Position numbers and translations under genes: made by a program
Assembly (NCBI GenBank): GCA_044223975.1
Contig: JBGALI010000008.1
Span: 124,001 to 188,000, forward strand
Source: CAZCPB01 sp044223975
Lineage (GTDB): Bacteria > Planctomycetota > Phycisphaerae > Phycisphaerales > UBA1924
Length of the DNA: 64,000 nucleotides
Reading direction: 5' to 3'
The notes under the pieces: generated by a model
Databases searched by the model: none
What the model was told of the DNA's origin: nothing
The model's input: only the letters and a program-made list of their open reading frames with translations
Shown here: piece by piece, positions 42,889-55,250 of the stretch
Layout of the letters: every line of letters begins with the position of its first letter
Position numbering within the stretch: position 1 is the first letter of the stretch

Positions 42889-44484
42889 GTGCCCCTTCAC
42901 TTCCCCGCGCCACCCCGCGCACGCCGCTTCTGTCTTTCCCCGGGCGCGGCGCTCCTGCCGTTCCTGTCCGTGGCGCTGGCTGACGCGCGCGCTCAGGTCT
43001 ACCCCCTCGCGCCGGACTGGTCGAGCGCGGACATGCAGGTCTCTACCGGCGGCGCGTTTGCCGACATCAACGGCGACGGGTGGCTGGACTTTGTCGTCTC
43101 AAACGGCAACGACATCTCGCTCCAGCGTGTCGTGTGCTACTTCAACAACGGCGCCGGGCAGTTGCAGGCATCCCCGGGCTGGCAGTCGGCCGGCACCGCG
43201 TACCACGGCCACTGCGACGTCGCCGACGTCAACGGCGACGGGTGGCCGGACGTGGCGGTCGCGATCCTGCTGGCCCAGGGCGGCACGTCCGCCCGTCTCT
43301 ATCTCAACAACGGCGGCACGCTCTCGACGACGCCCGCGTGGTCGGCGCCGGTCTCGGGCGATTCGTTCGGGGTCGCCTTCGGTGACATGAACGGCGACGG
43401 CCGGCCGGACCTGGCGGTCGCCAGCGGGGAGGCGTACAACAACGTCCCCAAGCAGAACTGCGTGTACCTGAACGTGAACGGGGCGCTCTCGAGCACCGTC
43501 TCGTGGCAGACCGCCACGACCCGGAACTTCAACAACTGCCTGTGGCTCGACGCCGATGACGACGGCCGGCTCGACCTCTGCTACACGGGGTCCAACACCG
43601 ACACGTTCGTGTTCCGCAACCTCGGGTCGACGCTCGAAACCGTCCCGTCGTGGCGGACCAACGACAGCCGCAATCAGTTCGCGCTCATGGCGGCGTGGGG
43701 CGACGTCACCGGCGATGGCCGACGCGACCTGTTCCTCGCCGACAACAACCAGCTCTTCAGCGGGACGGGACGGTTCCGTCAATACAACGGGCTGGCGGCA
43801 GGGAACTTCTCGCAGACCGCCAACTGGACCTACAACGAGGGCTACACCGCGGCCGTGGCGCTCGGCGACATCAACAACGACGGTGCGCAGGACCTGTGCA
43901 CGGGCGAGTGGTTCGGTCGGACCCGTTACTTCCTGAACGGCGGCAGCGGCCTGCCCGCCGCCCCGACGTGGACGAACACGGGCACATCGACGACCACGGT
44001 GGAGAAGATCGTCCTTGGCGACATCGACAACGCGAGCCTCAAGACCGGCGTCGCGGACTTCGCGGCCGCCGGCTCGCGCAGGCTTTTCTGGCTGCCGTAC
44101 ACGCAGCTCCAAGCGGTGTTCTCGGTGACCGTCGACGGCAGCGAACTCCCGCGGACGCAGTGGTGCGCCAGCCGCGAGAGCGGGTGGGTGTCGGTGGGGG
44201 TGACCCCCGTCTCCTCTGTCCGCGTCGTCTACGTGCGCTCGCGGTCGCTCGACATGGGCGTGACCAACTGGGACGACAACCGTCCGAACCAGCTTTACTA
44301 CAACACGCTCCCGCCCCCGTGCCCCGCCGACTTCGACGACAACTCGTTCGTCAACGGCGATGACTTTGACTCCTTCGTTCAGGGGTTTGTCGACGGCGCG
44401 CCGATCGCGGACTTTGACTCCAACGGCTTCGTGAACGGCGCCGACTTCGACCAGTTCACCGAGCACTTCGTCGCCGGCTGCTGA
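42889..44484 (+). CDS. secreted VCBS/FG-GAP repeat protein with GC-type tail
   Basis: 531 residues. GTG 42889 is preceded by GGAGGTCA and fits a signal peptide (PFLSVALADARAQ). It carries calcium-binding FG-GAP/VCBS repeats: ADINGDGWLDFVVSNGND, ADVNGDGWPDVAVAI, GDMNGDGRPDLAVASG, GDVTGDGRRDLFLADN and GDINNDGAQDLCTG, probably one propeller. The tail (NSFVNGDDFDSF, NGFVNGADFDQF) ends in GC. It is in tandem with the metalloprotease gene at 30-bp spacing, so co-expression is likely. Confidence 0.9.
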   Translation: MPLHFPAPPRARRFCLSPGAALLPFLSVALADARAQVYPLAPDWSSADMQVSTGGAFADINGDGWLDFVVSNGNDISLQRVVCYFNNGAGQLQASPGWQSAGTAYHGHCDVADVNGDGWPDVAVAILLAQGGTSARLYLNNGGTLSTTPAWSAPVSGDSFGVAFGDMNGDGRPDLAVASGEAYNNVPKQNCVYLNVNGALSSTVSWQTATTRNFNNCLWLDADDDGRLDLCYTGSNTDTFVFRNLGSTLETVPSWRTNDSRNQFALMAAWGDVTGDGRRDLFLADNNQLFSGTGRFRQYNGLAAGNFSQTANWTYNEGYTAAVALGDINNDGAQDLCTGEWFGRTRYFLNGGSGLPAAPTWTNTGTSTTTVEKIVLGDIDNASLKTGVADFAAAGSRRLFWLPYTQLQAVFSVTVDGSELPRTQWCASRESGWVSVGVTPVSSVRVVYVRSRSLDMGVTNWDDNRPNQLYYNTLPPPCPADFDDNSFVNGDDFDSFVQGFVDGAPIADFDSNGFVNGADFDQFTEHFVAGC

Positions 44485-44906
44485 CACGACAACGCGACCC
44501 GTCCTGGACTTCGGTCGGAGGAGAGAACGCGAAGCGCGGGGAGTGGGCAGGGATCACTCGAAGAACAGGCCAGGGAGCGCGGGCCGCGGCCGGATCGGCA
44601 GCGACACTTTGCTTTCCGGGAACTTCCCGCCCTCCGCCTCTCTGCGTTCTCTTGGAATGGTCATCGCGTTGCGCGGAGCTGATGCCGGCGTTGCACATCG
44701 CTCTGGACCCGGTCACGCAAAGGATGTTGCGGTCATCAATCGGGCAATATGCGGGCGATTCATCTGAGGATATCGCAGTCCTCAATTCGCACGGTCGATG
44801 TTTCCAAGACAGAATTGGGCATTGTGCGCCGGCGGGCTGCTGGTACCCTCTTGCATAGTCCCGTGTCCGTGCGGGAGCCTTAATTGCGTTGATCGGGAGC
44901 ATCGTC
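44485..44906 (+). promoter_or_regulatory. 422-bp intergenic region with a candidate promoter at 44823-44850
   Basis: No coding potential is evident. TTGTGC (44823) and TACCCT (44845) are 16 bp apart and end 56 bp before the next start. The same TTGTGC-16 bp arrangement precedes another GC-tailed gene at 62200. The rest of the interval shows nothing I can name. Confidence 0.4.
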
Positions 44907-47873
44907 ATGGCCAGTCGCTTCGGGACCGTCTGGGTGGGTTCGCTCGCGCTGTCGAGCCTGGCTGTCGTCAGCGTGCTCTCTCGCCCTGCTCCCGGTACTG
45001 AAACGGCGCTGGCCGCCGAACCCCCGACTTCGACCGGGTTTGTGAACTTTGAGTCACCGCACGTCCATCCTTTGGACCGAACACCCGACGGCCAGACGTT
45101 GCTGGCGTGCAACACGTCGGCGTGCCGCGTGGAAGTCTTCTCGATCGGCGGTGGGGGGATGCTGACGGAGTCGGGCTCCGTGCCCGTCGGCCTGGACCCC
45201 GTCGCGGTGCGGGCACGGACCAACACCGAAGTCTGGGTCGTCAATCAGGTTTCAGACACGGTGAGCATCGTCGATCTGGGCACCATGAACGTTGTAAGGA
45301 CCCTGGTCACCCAGGATGAGCCGTGCGATGTGGTGTTCGCCGGCACGCCGCAGCGCGCGTTCGTGTCGTGCCAGGGAACCAACACCGTGCTGGTGTTCGA
45401 TCCCGCGAATCTCGGCGCGGCACCCCTCCAGGTCGCCATCGACGCCGAACGCCCGCGCGCCCTGGCGGTCAGCCCCGACGGGTCGAAGGTCTACGCCGCG
45501 ATCTTCGAGTCCGGCAACGCCACCACCATCCTGGGCGGCGGCGTGGATCCCCTGGCTCACGGCAATATCACGTTCCCGCCCAACGCCGTGAGCGACCCCA
45601 GCGGTCCCTACGGCGGGCAGAACCCGCCCCCGAATTCCGGCGCCGCGTTCAACCCGCCCCTCAACCCCGCCGCCGGCACTCCCCCGCCCGTTGGGCTGAT
45701 CGTGCGGAAGAACGCCGCGGGCCAGTGGATGGACGACAACGCGCACGATTGGACGGCGATGGTCTCCGGCGCCGATGCCGCCAAGAGCGGGCGGCCCGTG
45801 GGCTGGGACATGCCCGACCGCGACGTGGCGGTGATCGATGCCAATTCGCTGGGCGTCACGTACGCCACGGGACTCATGACCACCTGCATGGGACTGAGCG
45901 TGAACCCGGCGAGCGGCGCCATAACGGTGGTGGGGACCGAGGCGACCAACCAGATCCGCTTCGAGCCGGTCATCCGCGGCAAGTTCATCCGCGTTGAGAT
46001 GGCGACGGTCGACGCCTCCAACCTCTCGAACAAGACGATCGTCGATCTCAACCCGCACCTGACCTACACCGTGTCCACGCTCATCGAGAGCGAACGCGAC
46101 CGAGCCATCGGCGACCCCCGCGCGATCGCGTGGAACGCCGCGGGAACGCGCGGCTTCGTGGCCGGCATGGGTTCCGACAACGTCATCGTCATCAACACCG
46201 CTGGCGCTCGCGCCGGAGCAACCGAAACGATCCCCGTCGATCAGGGCCCCACAGGCCTGGTCATCGACGACGCCACCGACAGCCTGTTCATTCTCAGCCG
46301 TTTCACCGCCACGGTCACGGTGCTCCGCGCTTCCACCGAAGCGTTCGTGCAGACCATACCGTTCTTTGACCCGACCCCCGATGCCATCAGGAAGGGCCGG
46401 CCGCACCTGTACGGCACGCACCGCCAGTCAGGGCTCGGTCAGATTTCATGCGCCAGTTGTCACATCGACGGCCGCATGGACCGTCTGGCATGGGACCTCG
46501 GCGACCCTTCGGGCGACGTCTCCTCCATCGCCGACCTGAACAAGGGCTTCGGCGTGACCGGCCTGGAACCCGGCACCGCGAGCCCGCCCTTTGCACCGCA
46601 CCATCCGATGAAGGGACCGATGGTCACGCAGACGCTCCAGGACATCATCGGGCACGAGCCGCTCCACTGGCGCGGCGACCGGGCCTCGCTGCACGACTTC
46701 CTCGACGCGTTCGCGTCGCTGCAGGGCGCGGTGTACACCGCGGACGTGAACGAGTTCGAAGACTTCCTGACATCCATCGCGTTCCCCCCCAACCCCTACC
46801 GCACCATCGGAAACACGCTCCCCGACAGCCTGCCCCTGGCGCGGCACTGGAAGACGGGGCGTTTCGGCCCCAACGCCGGCGAGCCCCTCCCCGACGGCAA
46901 CGCGTTGACCGGGATCGGCGCGTTCCGCGACCGGGCCCGCAAGCTCGACGGCGGGGACTACGCGTGCGTGACGTGCCACACGATGCCCACCGGCCTGGGC
47001 AGCAACATGACGTGGAACGGCTCGAACTTCGTGCCCGTTGCGTTGGGGCCCGAGGGTGAGAGCCGCCTGGGCGTGGTCACCGCCGCGGGCGTGAGCAACG
47101 TCACGATGAAGGTCCCCCAGCTGCGCAACCTGTACCAGCGCACGGGCTTTGACCTCATGCACACGAGCAGCAACGCGGGGTTCGGCCTTGGCCACGACGG
47201 CTCGATCGACTCCATCGAGCGCTTCGTGAACATGTCGGAGTTCCTGGTGAGCGGCGACCAGGAGACGGCCGACCTGACCGCGTTCATCCTCTCGCTCTCG
47301 GGCTCCGCGCTCCCGGTGCCGTCGACGACCATCATGCTCCTGCCGCCCGGGCCGGCCAGCAACGACGTGCCCGCCTCGGTGGGCCGGCAGCTGACTCTCG
47401 CGGGCGCGCCCGACGCGGGCCAGGCCGCCCTGCTCTACCAGATGGTCAGCCTCGCCGACACCACCAAGGTCAGCCTGGTCGCCCACGGCAAGGTCGCCGG
47501 CGAGCAGCGCGGCTACGCGTACCTCACGGGCGGGCTGTGGCAGGCCGACCGGTTCGGCGAGCAGCTGACCAGTGCGCAGGTCCAGGCGCTGGCCGCCCCC
47601 GGGACGGAATTGACCTACACGGTCGTTCCCTCCGGGTCCGAGGTCCGGCTCGGCGTCGACCGCGACCTCGACGGGTGCATGAACGGCGACGAGATCGGGG
47701 GCTGCATCTGCCTGTCCGACTTCGACATGAACAATTTCGTCAACGGCGACGACTTCGACCAGTTCATCGAGGCGTTCTACTACGGGGATCCGTCGGCCGA
47801 CATCAACCACGACTCGTTCGTCTCCGGGGATGACTTCGACCAGTTTGTCGAGCACTTCGAGGCGGGCTGCTGA
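44907..47873 (+). CDS. secreted YVTN beta-propeller/di-haem cytochrome c-like protein with GC-type tail
   Basis: 988 residues from ATG 44907 (GGGAGC upstream), with an N-terminal hydrophobic signal. Residues ~40-470 form a YVTN-type beta-propeller (VGLDPVAVRARTNTEVWVVN; SDTVSIVDLGTMNVVRTLV; RALAVSPDGSKVYAAIF). Two haem c motifs follow, ISCASCHIDGR and YACVTCHTMPT, in a region like the di-haem peroxidase/YncE-cytochrome fusions. The double EF-hand tail (NNFVNGDDFDQF, DSFVSGDDFDQF) ends in GC. Possibly an extracellular or periplasmic redox protein; the partner is unknown. Confidence 0.9.
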   Translation: MASRFGTVWVGSLALSSLAVVSVLSRPAPGTETALAAEPPTSTGFVNFESPHVHPLDRTPDGQTLLACNTSACRVEVFSIGGGGMLTESGSVPVGLDPVAVRARTNTEVWVVNQVSDTVSIVDLGTMNVVRTLVTQDEPCDVVFAGTPQRAFVSCQGTNTVLVFDPANLGAAPLQVAIDAERPRALAVSPDGSKVYAAIFESGNATTILGGGVDPLAHGNITFPPNAVSDPSGPYGGQNPPPNSGAAFNPPLNPAAGTPPPVGLIVRKNAAGQWMDDNAHDWTAMVSGADAAKSGRPVGWDMPDRDVAVIDANSLGVTYATGLMTTCMGLSVNPASGAITVVGTEATNQIRFEPVIRGKFIRVEMATVDASNLSNKTIVDLNPHLTYTVSTLIESERDRAIGDPRAIAWNAAGTRGFVAGMGSDNVIVINTAGARAGATETIPVDQGPTGLVIDDATDSLFILSRFTATVTVLRASTEAFVQTIPFFDPTPDAIRKGRPHLYGTHRQSGLGQISCASCHIDGRMDRLAWDLGDPSGDVSSIADLNKGFGVTGLEPGTASPPFAPHHPMKGPMVTQTLQDIIGHEPLHWRGDRASLHDFLDAFASLQGAVYTADVNEFEDFLTSIAFPPNPYRTIGNTLPDSLPLARHWKTGRFGPNAGEPLPDGNALTGIGAFRDRARKLDGGDYACVTCHTMPTGLGSNMTWNGSNFVPVALGPEGESRLGVVTAAGVSNVTMKVPQLRNLYQRTGFDLMHTSSNAGFGLGHDGSIDSIERFVNMSEFLVSGDQETADLTAFILSLSGSALPVPSTTIMLLPPGPASNDVPASVGRQLTLAGAPDAGQAALLYQMVSLADTTKVSLVAHGKVAGEQRGYAYLTGGLWQADRFGEQLTSAQVQALAAPGTELTYTVVPSGSEVRLGVDRDLDGCMNGDEIGGCICLSDFDMNNFVNGDDFDQFIEAFYYGDPSADINHDSFVSGDDFDQFVEHFEAGC

Positions 47874-47926
47874 GCAAGGTTCGCGCCCGACCCGCGAGGG
47901 GAGGTGCGATCCGGTACGATGGTGCC

Positions 47927-49195
47927 GTGCCTCCCCAACCGTCAGAACCCGGCGCGCCCGCCGCCGCACCACGCCCCGCGGAAGCGCCGGCGCGCCTGCT
48001 GGTTGTCGACGACAACGAAATGAACCGCGACATGCTCTCGCGCCGGCTGGCGAAGCGCGGCCACGCCGTCGAAACGGCCGCCGACGGTGCCGCGGCGCTC
48101 GAGATGCTCGCCTCCAGCCCGTTCGACCTGGTGCTGCTCGACGTGATGATGCCGGGGATCGACGGGTTCGAGGTGCTCCGGCGGGTGCGCCAGACCCGAT
48201 CGCCCATGCAGCTGCCCGTGATCATGGCCACGGCCAAGGACCAGGCCCAGGACATCGTTCAGGCCCTCGAGAACGGCGCCAGCGACTACGTCACCAAGCC
48301 CCTGGACTTCTCCGTGGTGATGGCCCGCGTCGGGACGCAGCTGGCGCTCAAACGTTCCGTTGATCAGATCGTCGCGCTCGAGGCGAGCCTCAAGACTCAA
48401 AACGTCGAGCTCGAGCGGGCCAACGGCAAGATGAAGCGTGATCTGCGCTCGGCCGCCAAGCTCCAGCAGGCGCTCCTCCCCGGCGCGTCCCCCGCGAGCA
48501 GCCGCGCCGCGTTCGCGTGGATGTACGTTCCCTGCGACGAGCTCGCCGGTGACATCTTCAACGTCTTTGCCCTCGACGATCGGCACGTGGGCATGTACCT
48601 GCTGGACGTCAGCGGGCACGGCGTTCCCGCCGCGCTGCTCTCCGTGACGCTCAGCCGCGTGCTGGCCCCGGTGCCCGGCCAGTCCTCGCTGGTGATGCGC
48701 TCCGGGCCCGAGGGTCTTGAGCCAACGCCACCGCACGAGGTTATCGCAGAGCTGAACCGACGATTCCCGATGGAAGGGGCGATCTCGCAGTACTTTACGA
48801 TGATCTACGGCGTGCTCGACACGGCGTCGGGGGACTTCCGGTATTCGTGCGCCGGGCACGTTGGTCCCGCGGTGATCCGGCGCGAGGGTCCATCGGAAAT
48901 CCTCGAGACACCGGCGCTGGCGGTGGGCTGGGACCCCGCGGCTCCGTACGACGACCTGCGGATGAAATTGTCCCCGGGCGACCGCGTGTACATCTATTCT
49001 GACGGCATCACCGAAACCCTGAACGGGGCCCGGCGTCAGCTCGGCAACGCGGGCATCCTGGCCTCGCTCCGGGGGTCCCAATCCGGTACTCTGGATCAGA
49101 GCCTGCTCGACCTGCGCCGGTGTGCCGAGGAGTGGGGGCGGGCCGCATCGTTCGACGACGACGTGTCGGCGGTGGCGTTGGAGTGGAAGGGCTGA
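47927..49195 (+). CDS. response regulator with PP2C-type (RsbU/SpoIIE) phosphatase output
   Basis: 422 residues from GTG 47927. REC domain (~24-142) with phosphoacceptor Asp in DLVLLDVMMPG, acidic pocket VVDDNEMNRDML and Lys in YVTKPLD. A coiled-coil linker (ALEASLKTQNVELERANGKM) leads to a PP2C/SpoIIE domain (~190-420; YVPCDELAGDIFNVF, GMYLLDVSGHGVPAALLS, DRVYIYSDGITETLN). Such proteins dephosphorylate anti-anti-sigma factors in partner-switching pathways. It heads a signalling cluster with the next two genes. Confidence 0.94.
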   Translation: MPPQPSEPGAPAAAPRPAEAPARLLVVDDNEMNRDMLSRRLAKRGHAVETAADGAAALEMLASSPFDLVLLDVMMPGIDGFEVLRRVRQTRSPMQLPVIMATAKDQAQDIVQALENGASDYVTKPLDFSVVMARVGTQLALKRSVDQIVALEASLKTQNVELERANGKMKRDLRSAAKLQQALLPGASPASSRAAFAWMYVPCDELAGDIFNVFALDDRHVGMYLLDVSGHGVPAALLSVTLSRVLAPVPGQSSLVMRSGPEGLEPTPPHEVIAELNRRFPMEGAISQYFTMIYGVLDTASGDFRYSCAGHVGPAVIRREGPSEILETPALAVGWDPAAPYDDLRMKLSPGDRVYIYSDGITETLNGARRQLGNAGILASLRGSQSGTLDQSLLDLRRCAEEWGRAASFDDDVSAVALEWKG

Positions 49196-49345
49196 GACTT
49201 CGACCATGAACCGTGAAGCCAGGGGATGGCACCCCGATGCAGTCCGATGGTCGACCCCCCCGTTCGAGGGGGAAAGCCGGGCCGCGAGCCTTGAACGCCC
49301 GGTTCTCCTGCTTCGGTGGTTGGTCCTGCACAGCGAGGCCCGGTA

Positions 49346-49753
49346 ATGCCGTTGATCCTGCTGGTTGAAGACAACGAGATGAACCGCGACATGCTCTCGC
49401 GTCGTCTGCTCCGCAAGGGCTTCGAGGTGGCGATGGCGTTCGACGGGGCCGCGGGCGTCTCGGCGGCGCGGGAGAAGAAGCCCGACCTGATCCTCATGGA
49501 CATGAGCCTTCCGGTGCTCGACGGGTGGGAGGCGACCCGCGAGATCAAGAGCGATCCAGAGACCCGCACGATCCCGGTGATCGGGTTGAGCGCCCACGCC
49601 ATGGCGGGCGACCGCGAGAAGGCGATGCAGGCCGGCTGCGACGACTACGACGTCAAGCCCGTGGAGTTCGAGCGTCTGATGGGCAAGATCACGGCCGTGC
49701 TCTCGCGCGGCACATCCGACGCCGGTGTCCGGGCGCCCGGCCAGGGGGAATGA
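49346..49753 (+). CDS. stand-alone response regulator receiver protein
   Basis: 135 residues consisting only of a CheY-like REC domain (LILLVEDNEMNRDMLSRRLL; DLILMDMSLPVLDG with the acceptor Asp; IGLSAHAMAGD; YDVKPVEF). ATG 49346 is preferred because the upstream extension has no homology. Its NEMNRDMLSRRL segment, and the DNA coding for it, matches that of the REC-PP2C protein, so the two REC domains are recent paralogues. It ends 4 bp before the hybrid kinase, its probable phosphodonor. Confidence 0.93.
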   Translation: MPLILLVEDNEMNRDMLSRRLLRKGFEVAMAFDGAAGVSAAREKKPDLILMDMSLPVLDGWEATREIKSDPETRTIPVIGLSAHAMAGDREKAMQAGCDDYDVKPVEFERLMGKITAVLSRGTSDAGVRAPGQGE

Positions 49754-49757
49754 GACG

Positions 49758-52601
<2,844 letters not shown>

Positions 52602-52645
52602 GGAGCGCCGAGCATGGCGCAGGCGCGCATAGAATGTAGAAGCAG

Positions 52646-52683
52646 GCCGCCGTAGCTCAGTTGGTAGAGCAGCGCTTTTGTAA
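52646..52683 (+). pseudogene. 5' half of a tRNA-Thr(TGT) gene
   Basis: The acceptor 5' strand GCCGCCG, TA, D arm GCTC-AGTTGGTA-GAGC, anticodon 5' stem GCGCT and loop TTTGTAA (anticodon TGT) are intact. After this the sequence diverges: AGCGC of the 3' stem, the T arm and the acceptor 3' strand are all absent. The break lies exactly at the end of the anticodon loop, a common integration point. The 3' half was not found elsewhere in the window. Confidence 0.75.
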
Positions 52684-53161
52684 ACGGAAACGTCGAGCGA
52701 TCGGTTAGCACCGCGTTTAGTCCTGATTGTCCGAGGATTGCGGAGTTCCGGCGAGCGAATCGCGGTCGTACGGCGCCCAAAGGTGACACCCGAAAGAGGC
52801 CGATTGTGGGCGGTTGCGGGGGTCAGTGACACCCGATGACCGGGCCGTTGGCCACAGCATCCGCTGCTGGCGCGGCGACGGCGTAGCTCTGCGATGATCG
52901 GCTCGGAACGGTGGGTCGATGTAAGACCAAATCATTATGCCGGCGACTTCAAAAGCCGGCATCGTGCGAGCCGTTGCGGAATCGGGCGGCCTGAGCCTGA
53001 TGGTCTGGTGGATGCCGCCGACGCCGAATGGCCAGAGTAACGGGACCTGTGGCGGAGGAGTGGGGCGAGCAGATCCGTGCGAACTCAGTAGTGCGAACTC
53101 ACTGACGGCGTGCTCGGGCACCGACGGATCGGATGCTGATCGAGTAGTTCAGGCTCTCGAC
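52684..53161. other. gene-free region between the tRNA-Thr half and the RHS fragments
   Basis: About 480 bp with only short frames of no recognisable homology. Sequence just after the tRNA half has TAAACG...CGTTTA arms (52681 and 52715). It probably represents the decayed left end of the island that interrupted the tRNA. Confidence 0.5.
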
Positions 53162-53665
53162 TTAGTACATGCTCATCCCCGCGGCATCGAAACTGGTCGT
53201 CCGTTCGTCCAGGAACCGGTCCCCGGGCGCGAAGGACCGCACCACGCTCTCGTCGCTGTTCCCGTTCTCGTCGGGCGGAGAAGCGCGGCGTTCCTCCAGG
53301 AGTTCGTCCCCGGTGGGGCCGCCGTAGATGAACCGCCGCGTCCGTCGTTCCCCACCACGCTCCGCACCCGGTGGCCCAAAGCGTCGTAGCTGAACGTCGC
53401 CAGGGTCAGGCCTCCGGAGGCCGACACCCCCGTCAGGCGGTTCTCTTCGTCGTAGGTGTAGGTCCGCCCGTCCTCGTCGGTGGTCAGGTTCCCCGCCGCG
53501 TCGTAGGTGAGCGGGCGCCCGTTGATGGTCGCGTACTGGTTCGACCCGTCGGCCACCGTGGCGGTCGCGGTCTGCCCCGAGCGGTCCACCTGCACCAGGC
53601 GGTTGCCCGCCTTATCGAGCGTCAGCTCTTCGACAGGACCGAACCCAGACTCGGCGTGCCAGGCC
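53162..53665 (-). pseudogene. RHS-repeat fragment, frameshifted
   Basis: The minus strand begins in RHS/YD repeats (EELTLDKAGNRLVQ; YATINGRPLTYDAAGNLTTD; YTYDEENRLTGVSASGG; FSYDALGHRVRSV). An indel near 53340-53350 relative to the copy at 57113-57408 shifts the frame. The remainder (RRFIYGGPTGDELLEER; VVRSFAPGDRFLDER) is readable only in a second frame, which stops at 53162. It follows immunity gene 53677-54276 by 12 bp and lacks a start, so it is an untranslated leftover of a rearranged RHS gene. Confidence 0.85.
53198..53497 (-). repeat. RHS homology block A, copy 1 (copy 2 at 57112-57405)
   Basis: About 290 bp nearly identical between the two sites (for example CGTAGATGAACCGCCGCG in both). 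Differences are a few substitutions and the indel that frameshifts copy 1. Homology in copy 2 stops abruptly at ~57405 beside immunity gene 3. Confidence 0.85.
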
Positions 53666-53676
53666 GACCGAGCGGT

Positions 53677-54276
53677 TCAGGCCCGTTCGGGCTCGGGCGG
53701 AACTTGTCTTTGAGCCGCTTCGTCGGCTTTGAGCTTCTCGATCGCCTCGGGGATATTCCAGACGCGCGTGCAGTCCTCGAGTGTCGGACGCGCGATCACG
53801 AGATCAGCGCGGTAGTAGGGCTCCCACTCGCCGAAGATCGGCGCTGGGGCCCAGTGCCCGCTCAGGTCGGTCTTCCCTTCCCCGGCCATGAGCCGGTCGG
53901 GCGAGCCGCCGTTGTAGTGAATCACAAACGACCCGTCGGCCCGGTAGGTGTAGACCCAAGCCGCACGTGGAGAGGATTCACCACCGACAAACTCTCGGAA
54001 TATCGCACTGCTTAAGAAAGCTCTTGATTTGTCGAAACGAAGGCTGAATGCTCTGTCGCGTGCTACGCGAAGCCGATCATCCAGAAACCCCACCCCGATG
54101 AAGTCCGTGTCGAGATTCACGTCGAAGAAGCACCACGGCTTGACGGGGTGGCCGATGACCACGCCGAAGAGCTTCCTTCTTTCGAAGAGCCGGTGAGCCT
54201 CGGCTTCAGTGAGTTCTGACTTGACTCGGTTGTCGTGCTGACTCCACCGGCGGCAGTATGTCACGCGTTCATTCAC
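53677..54276 (-). CDS. putative immunity protein, cassette 5
   Basis: 199 residues, GTG start overlapping the toxin stop (GTGA). No family is recognised with certainty. The sequence is soluble, with aromatic beta-rich segments (PWCFFDVNLDTDFIGVGFLD; WVYTYRADGSFVIHYNGG; WEPYYRADLVI). Its role as the antidote to the adjacent toxin domain is inferred from position and overlap, the normal arrangement for polymorphic toxins. Confidence 0.7.
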   Translation of the reverse strand: MNERVTYCRRWSQHDNRVKSELTEAEAHRLFERRKLFGVVIGHPVKPWCFFDVNLDTDFIGVGFLDDRLRVARDRAFSLRFDKSRAFLSSAIFREFVGGESSPRAAWVYTYRADGSFVIHYNGGSPDRLMAGEGKTDLSGHWAPAPIFGEWEPYYRADLVIARPTLEDCTRVWNIPEAIEKLKADEAAQRQVPPEPERA

Positions 54277-55250
54277 CGGTACACATTACCTTGAAAATCT
54301 CTGATCTGCACGTCGAACCGATCCGCGTACTGCAGGATAGCGCGTGACACGGGCCTCGCCTGTACCGGCACTTCAAGAATCAAACGCCCACGGAGTTCTT
54401 GTCCCGCGATACCGAACCCTCGGTTCTTGGGTGTATCCGCAATGATCCGGCCGGGTGCGTACTTGGCCACGGCTTCGGCGATGTAGACTTGCGCCGTCCG
54501 CACCTGGATCTCCCCGAACTGCGTGTTCTTCCTCGACACGATCTCTCCCAGAGAAGGGTTGTACGAGTCCAGGATTCTTTGCCCGCCCCCGGGCAGATCT
54601 ACAGCGACCTCGTTGTACGGGTAGTTCGGACGGGCGATCTGGTTGAACTGGTTGCCGCGCTTGGTATTCTCCAAGAAACGCTGCGCGGCGGTCAACTCCG
54701 GGGCTGGCTCGGAAACCGCCTGGGCCATCTCCACCGCCGGCGCGGCCACTTCGCCGATCGGCGCCCGCACCGGCCGCGCCCCGGCTCCGCCCGCGGCGCC
54801 AAGCAGATTCCCGAAGAACACGCCCCCCGCGGGCTGCGACACATCGTCGGGATTCTCCGTCTCCCTGAACCTCTGGATCCCCTTCGCCAGGTCGTACAGC
54901 CCCAGCGTCAAGCCCGATCGCATCTGGTGGCCGGTCAGCTCGAGGAAGTCGCGTCCTGCCTCCTCCCACGACCCGCCCGTCGCGAACCGTCGGGCCAGTT
55001 CACCGTGCGCCCGGTAATTCAGTGGGTGGCCCGCGAAGGTCCCCACCGCGTCCACCGACAGCCCGCCCACGTCCCACACCAAGAACGCCAGTTCGTCCTT
55101 GGCCTTATCGGCGCCCGCGACCGCGCCCTGGAAGCCCTGGGCCGCGCCCTGCCCGAACGCACCGCGGAACTGCTTGCCCGCGGACCCGAAGCTGAAGGTG
55201 TATGTCGGGCAGTCGGCGAATCGGCCCGAACTTTCCGCCGCACAGATCAA
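54273..55250 (-). CDS. RHS-type toxin tip, cassette 5, 5'-truncated
   Basis: About 325 residues read from a non-canonical TTG; no RHS core remains. The N-terminal half is a pre-toxin helical region (FRGAFGQGAAQGFQGAVAGA; LTGHQMRSGLTLGLYDLAKG). The C-terminal ~140 residues are a toxin domain seen at RHS C-termini (RGNQFNQIARPNYPYNEVAV; RILDSYNPSLGEIVSRKNTQ; LRGRLILEVPVQARP), with a D...E.xSRK pattern suggestive of a restriction-endonuclease-like nuclease. It overlaps the upstream immunity gene stop and the downstream immunity start. Probably silent unless recombined onto an RHS core. Confidence 0.75.
   Translation of the reverse strand: MICAAESSGRFADCPTYTFSFGSAGKQFRGAFGQGAAQGFQGAVAGADKAKDELAFLVWDVGGLSVDAVGTFAGHPLNYRAHGELARRFATGGSWEEAGRDFLELTGHQMRSGLTLGLYDLAKGIQRFRETENPDDVSQPAGGVFFGNLLGAAGGAGARPVRAPIGEVAAPAVEMAQAVSEPAPELTAAQRFLENTKRGNQFNQIARPNYPYNEVAVDLPGGGQRILDSYNPSLGEIVSRKNTQFGEIQVRTAQVYIAEAVAKYAPGRIIADTPKNRGFGIAGQELRGRLILEVPVQARPVSRAILQYADRFDVQIRDFQGNVYR

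Noticed and set aside
52717..53121. Minus-strand frame after the tRNA-Thr half as a gene
   Set aside because: No homology, no ribosome-binding site and low-complexity composition; treated as decayed intergenic sequence.
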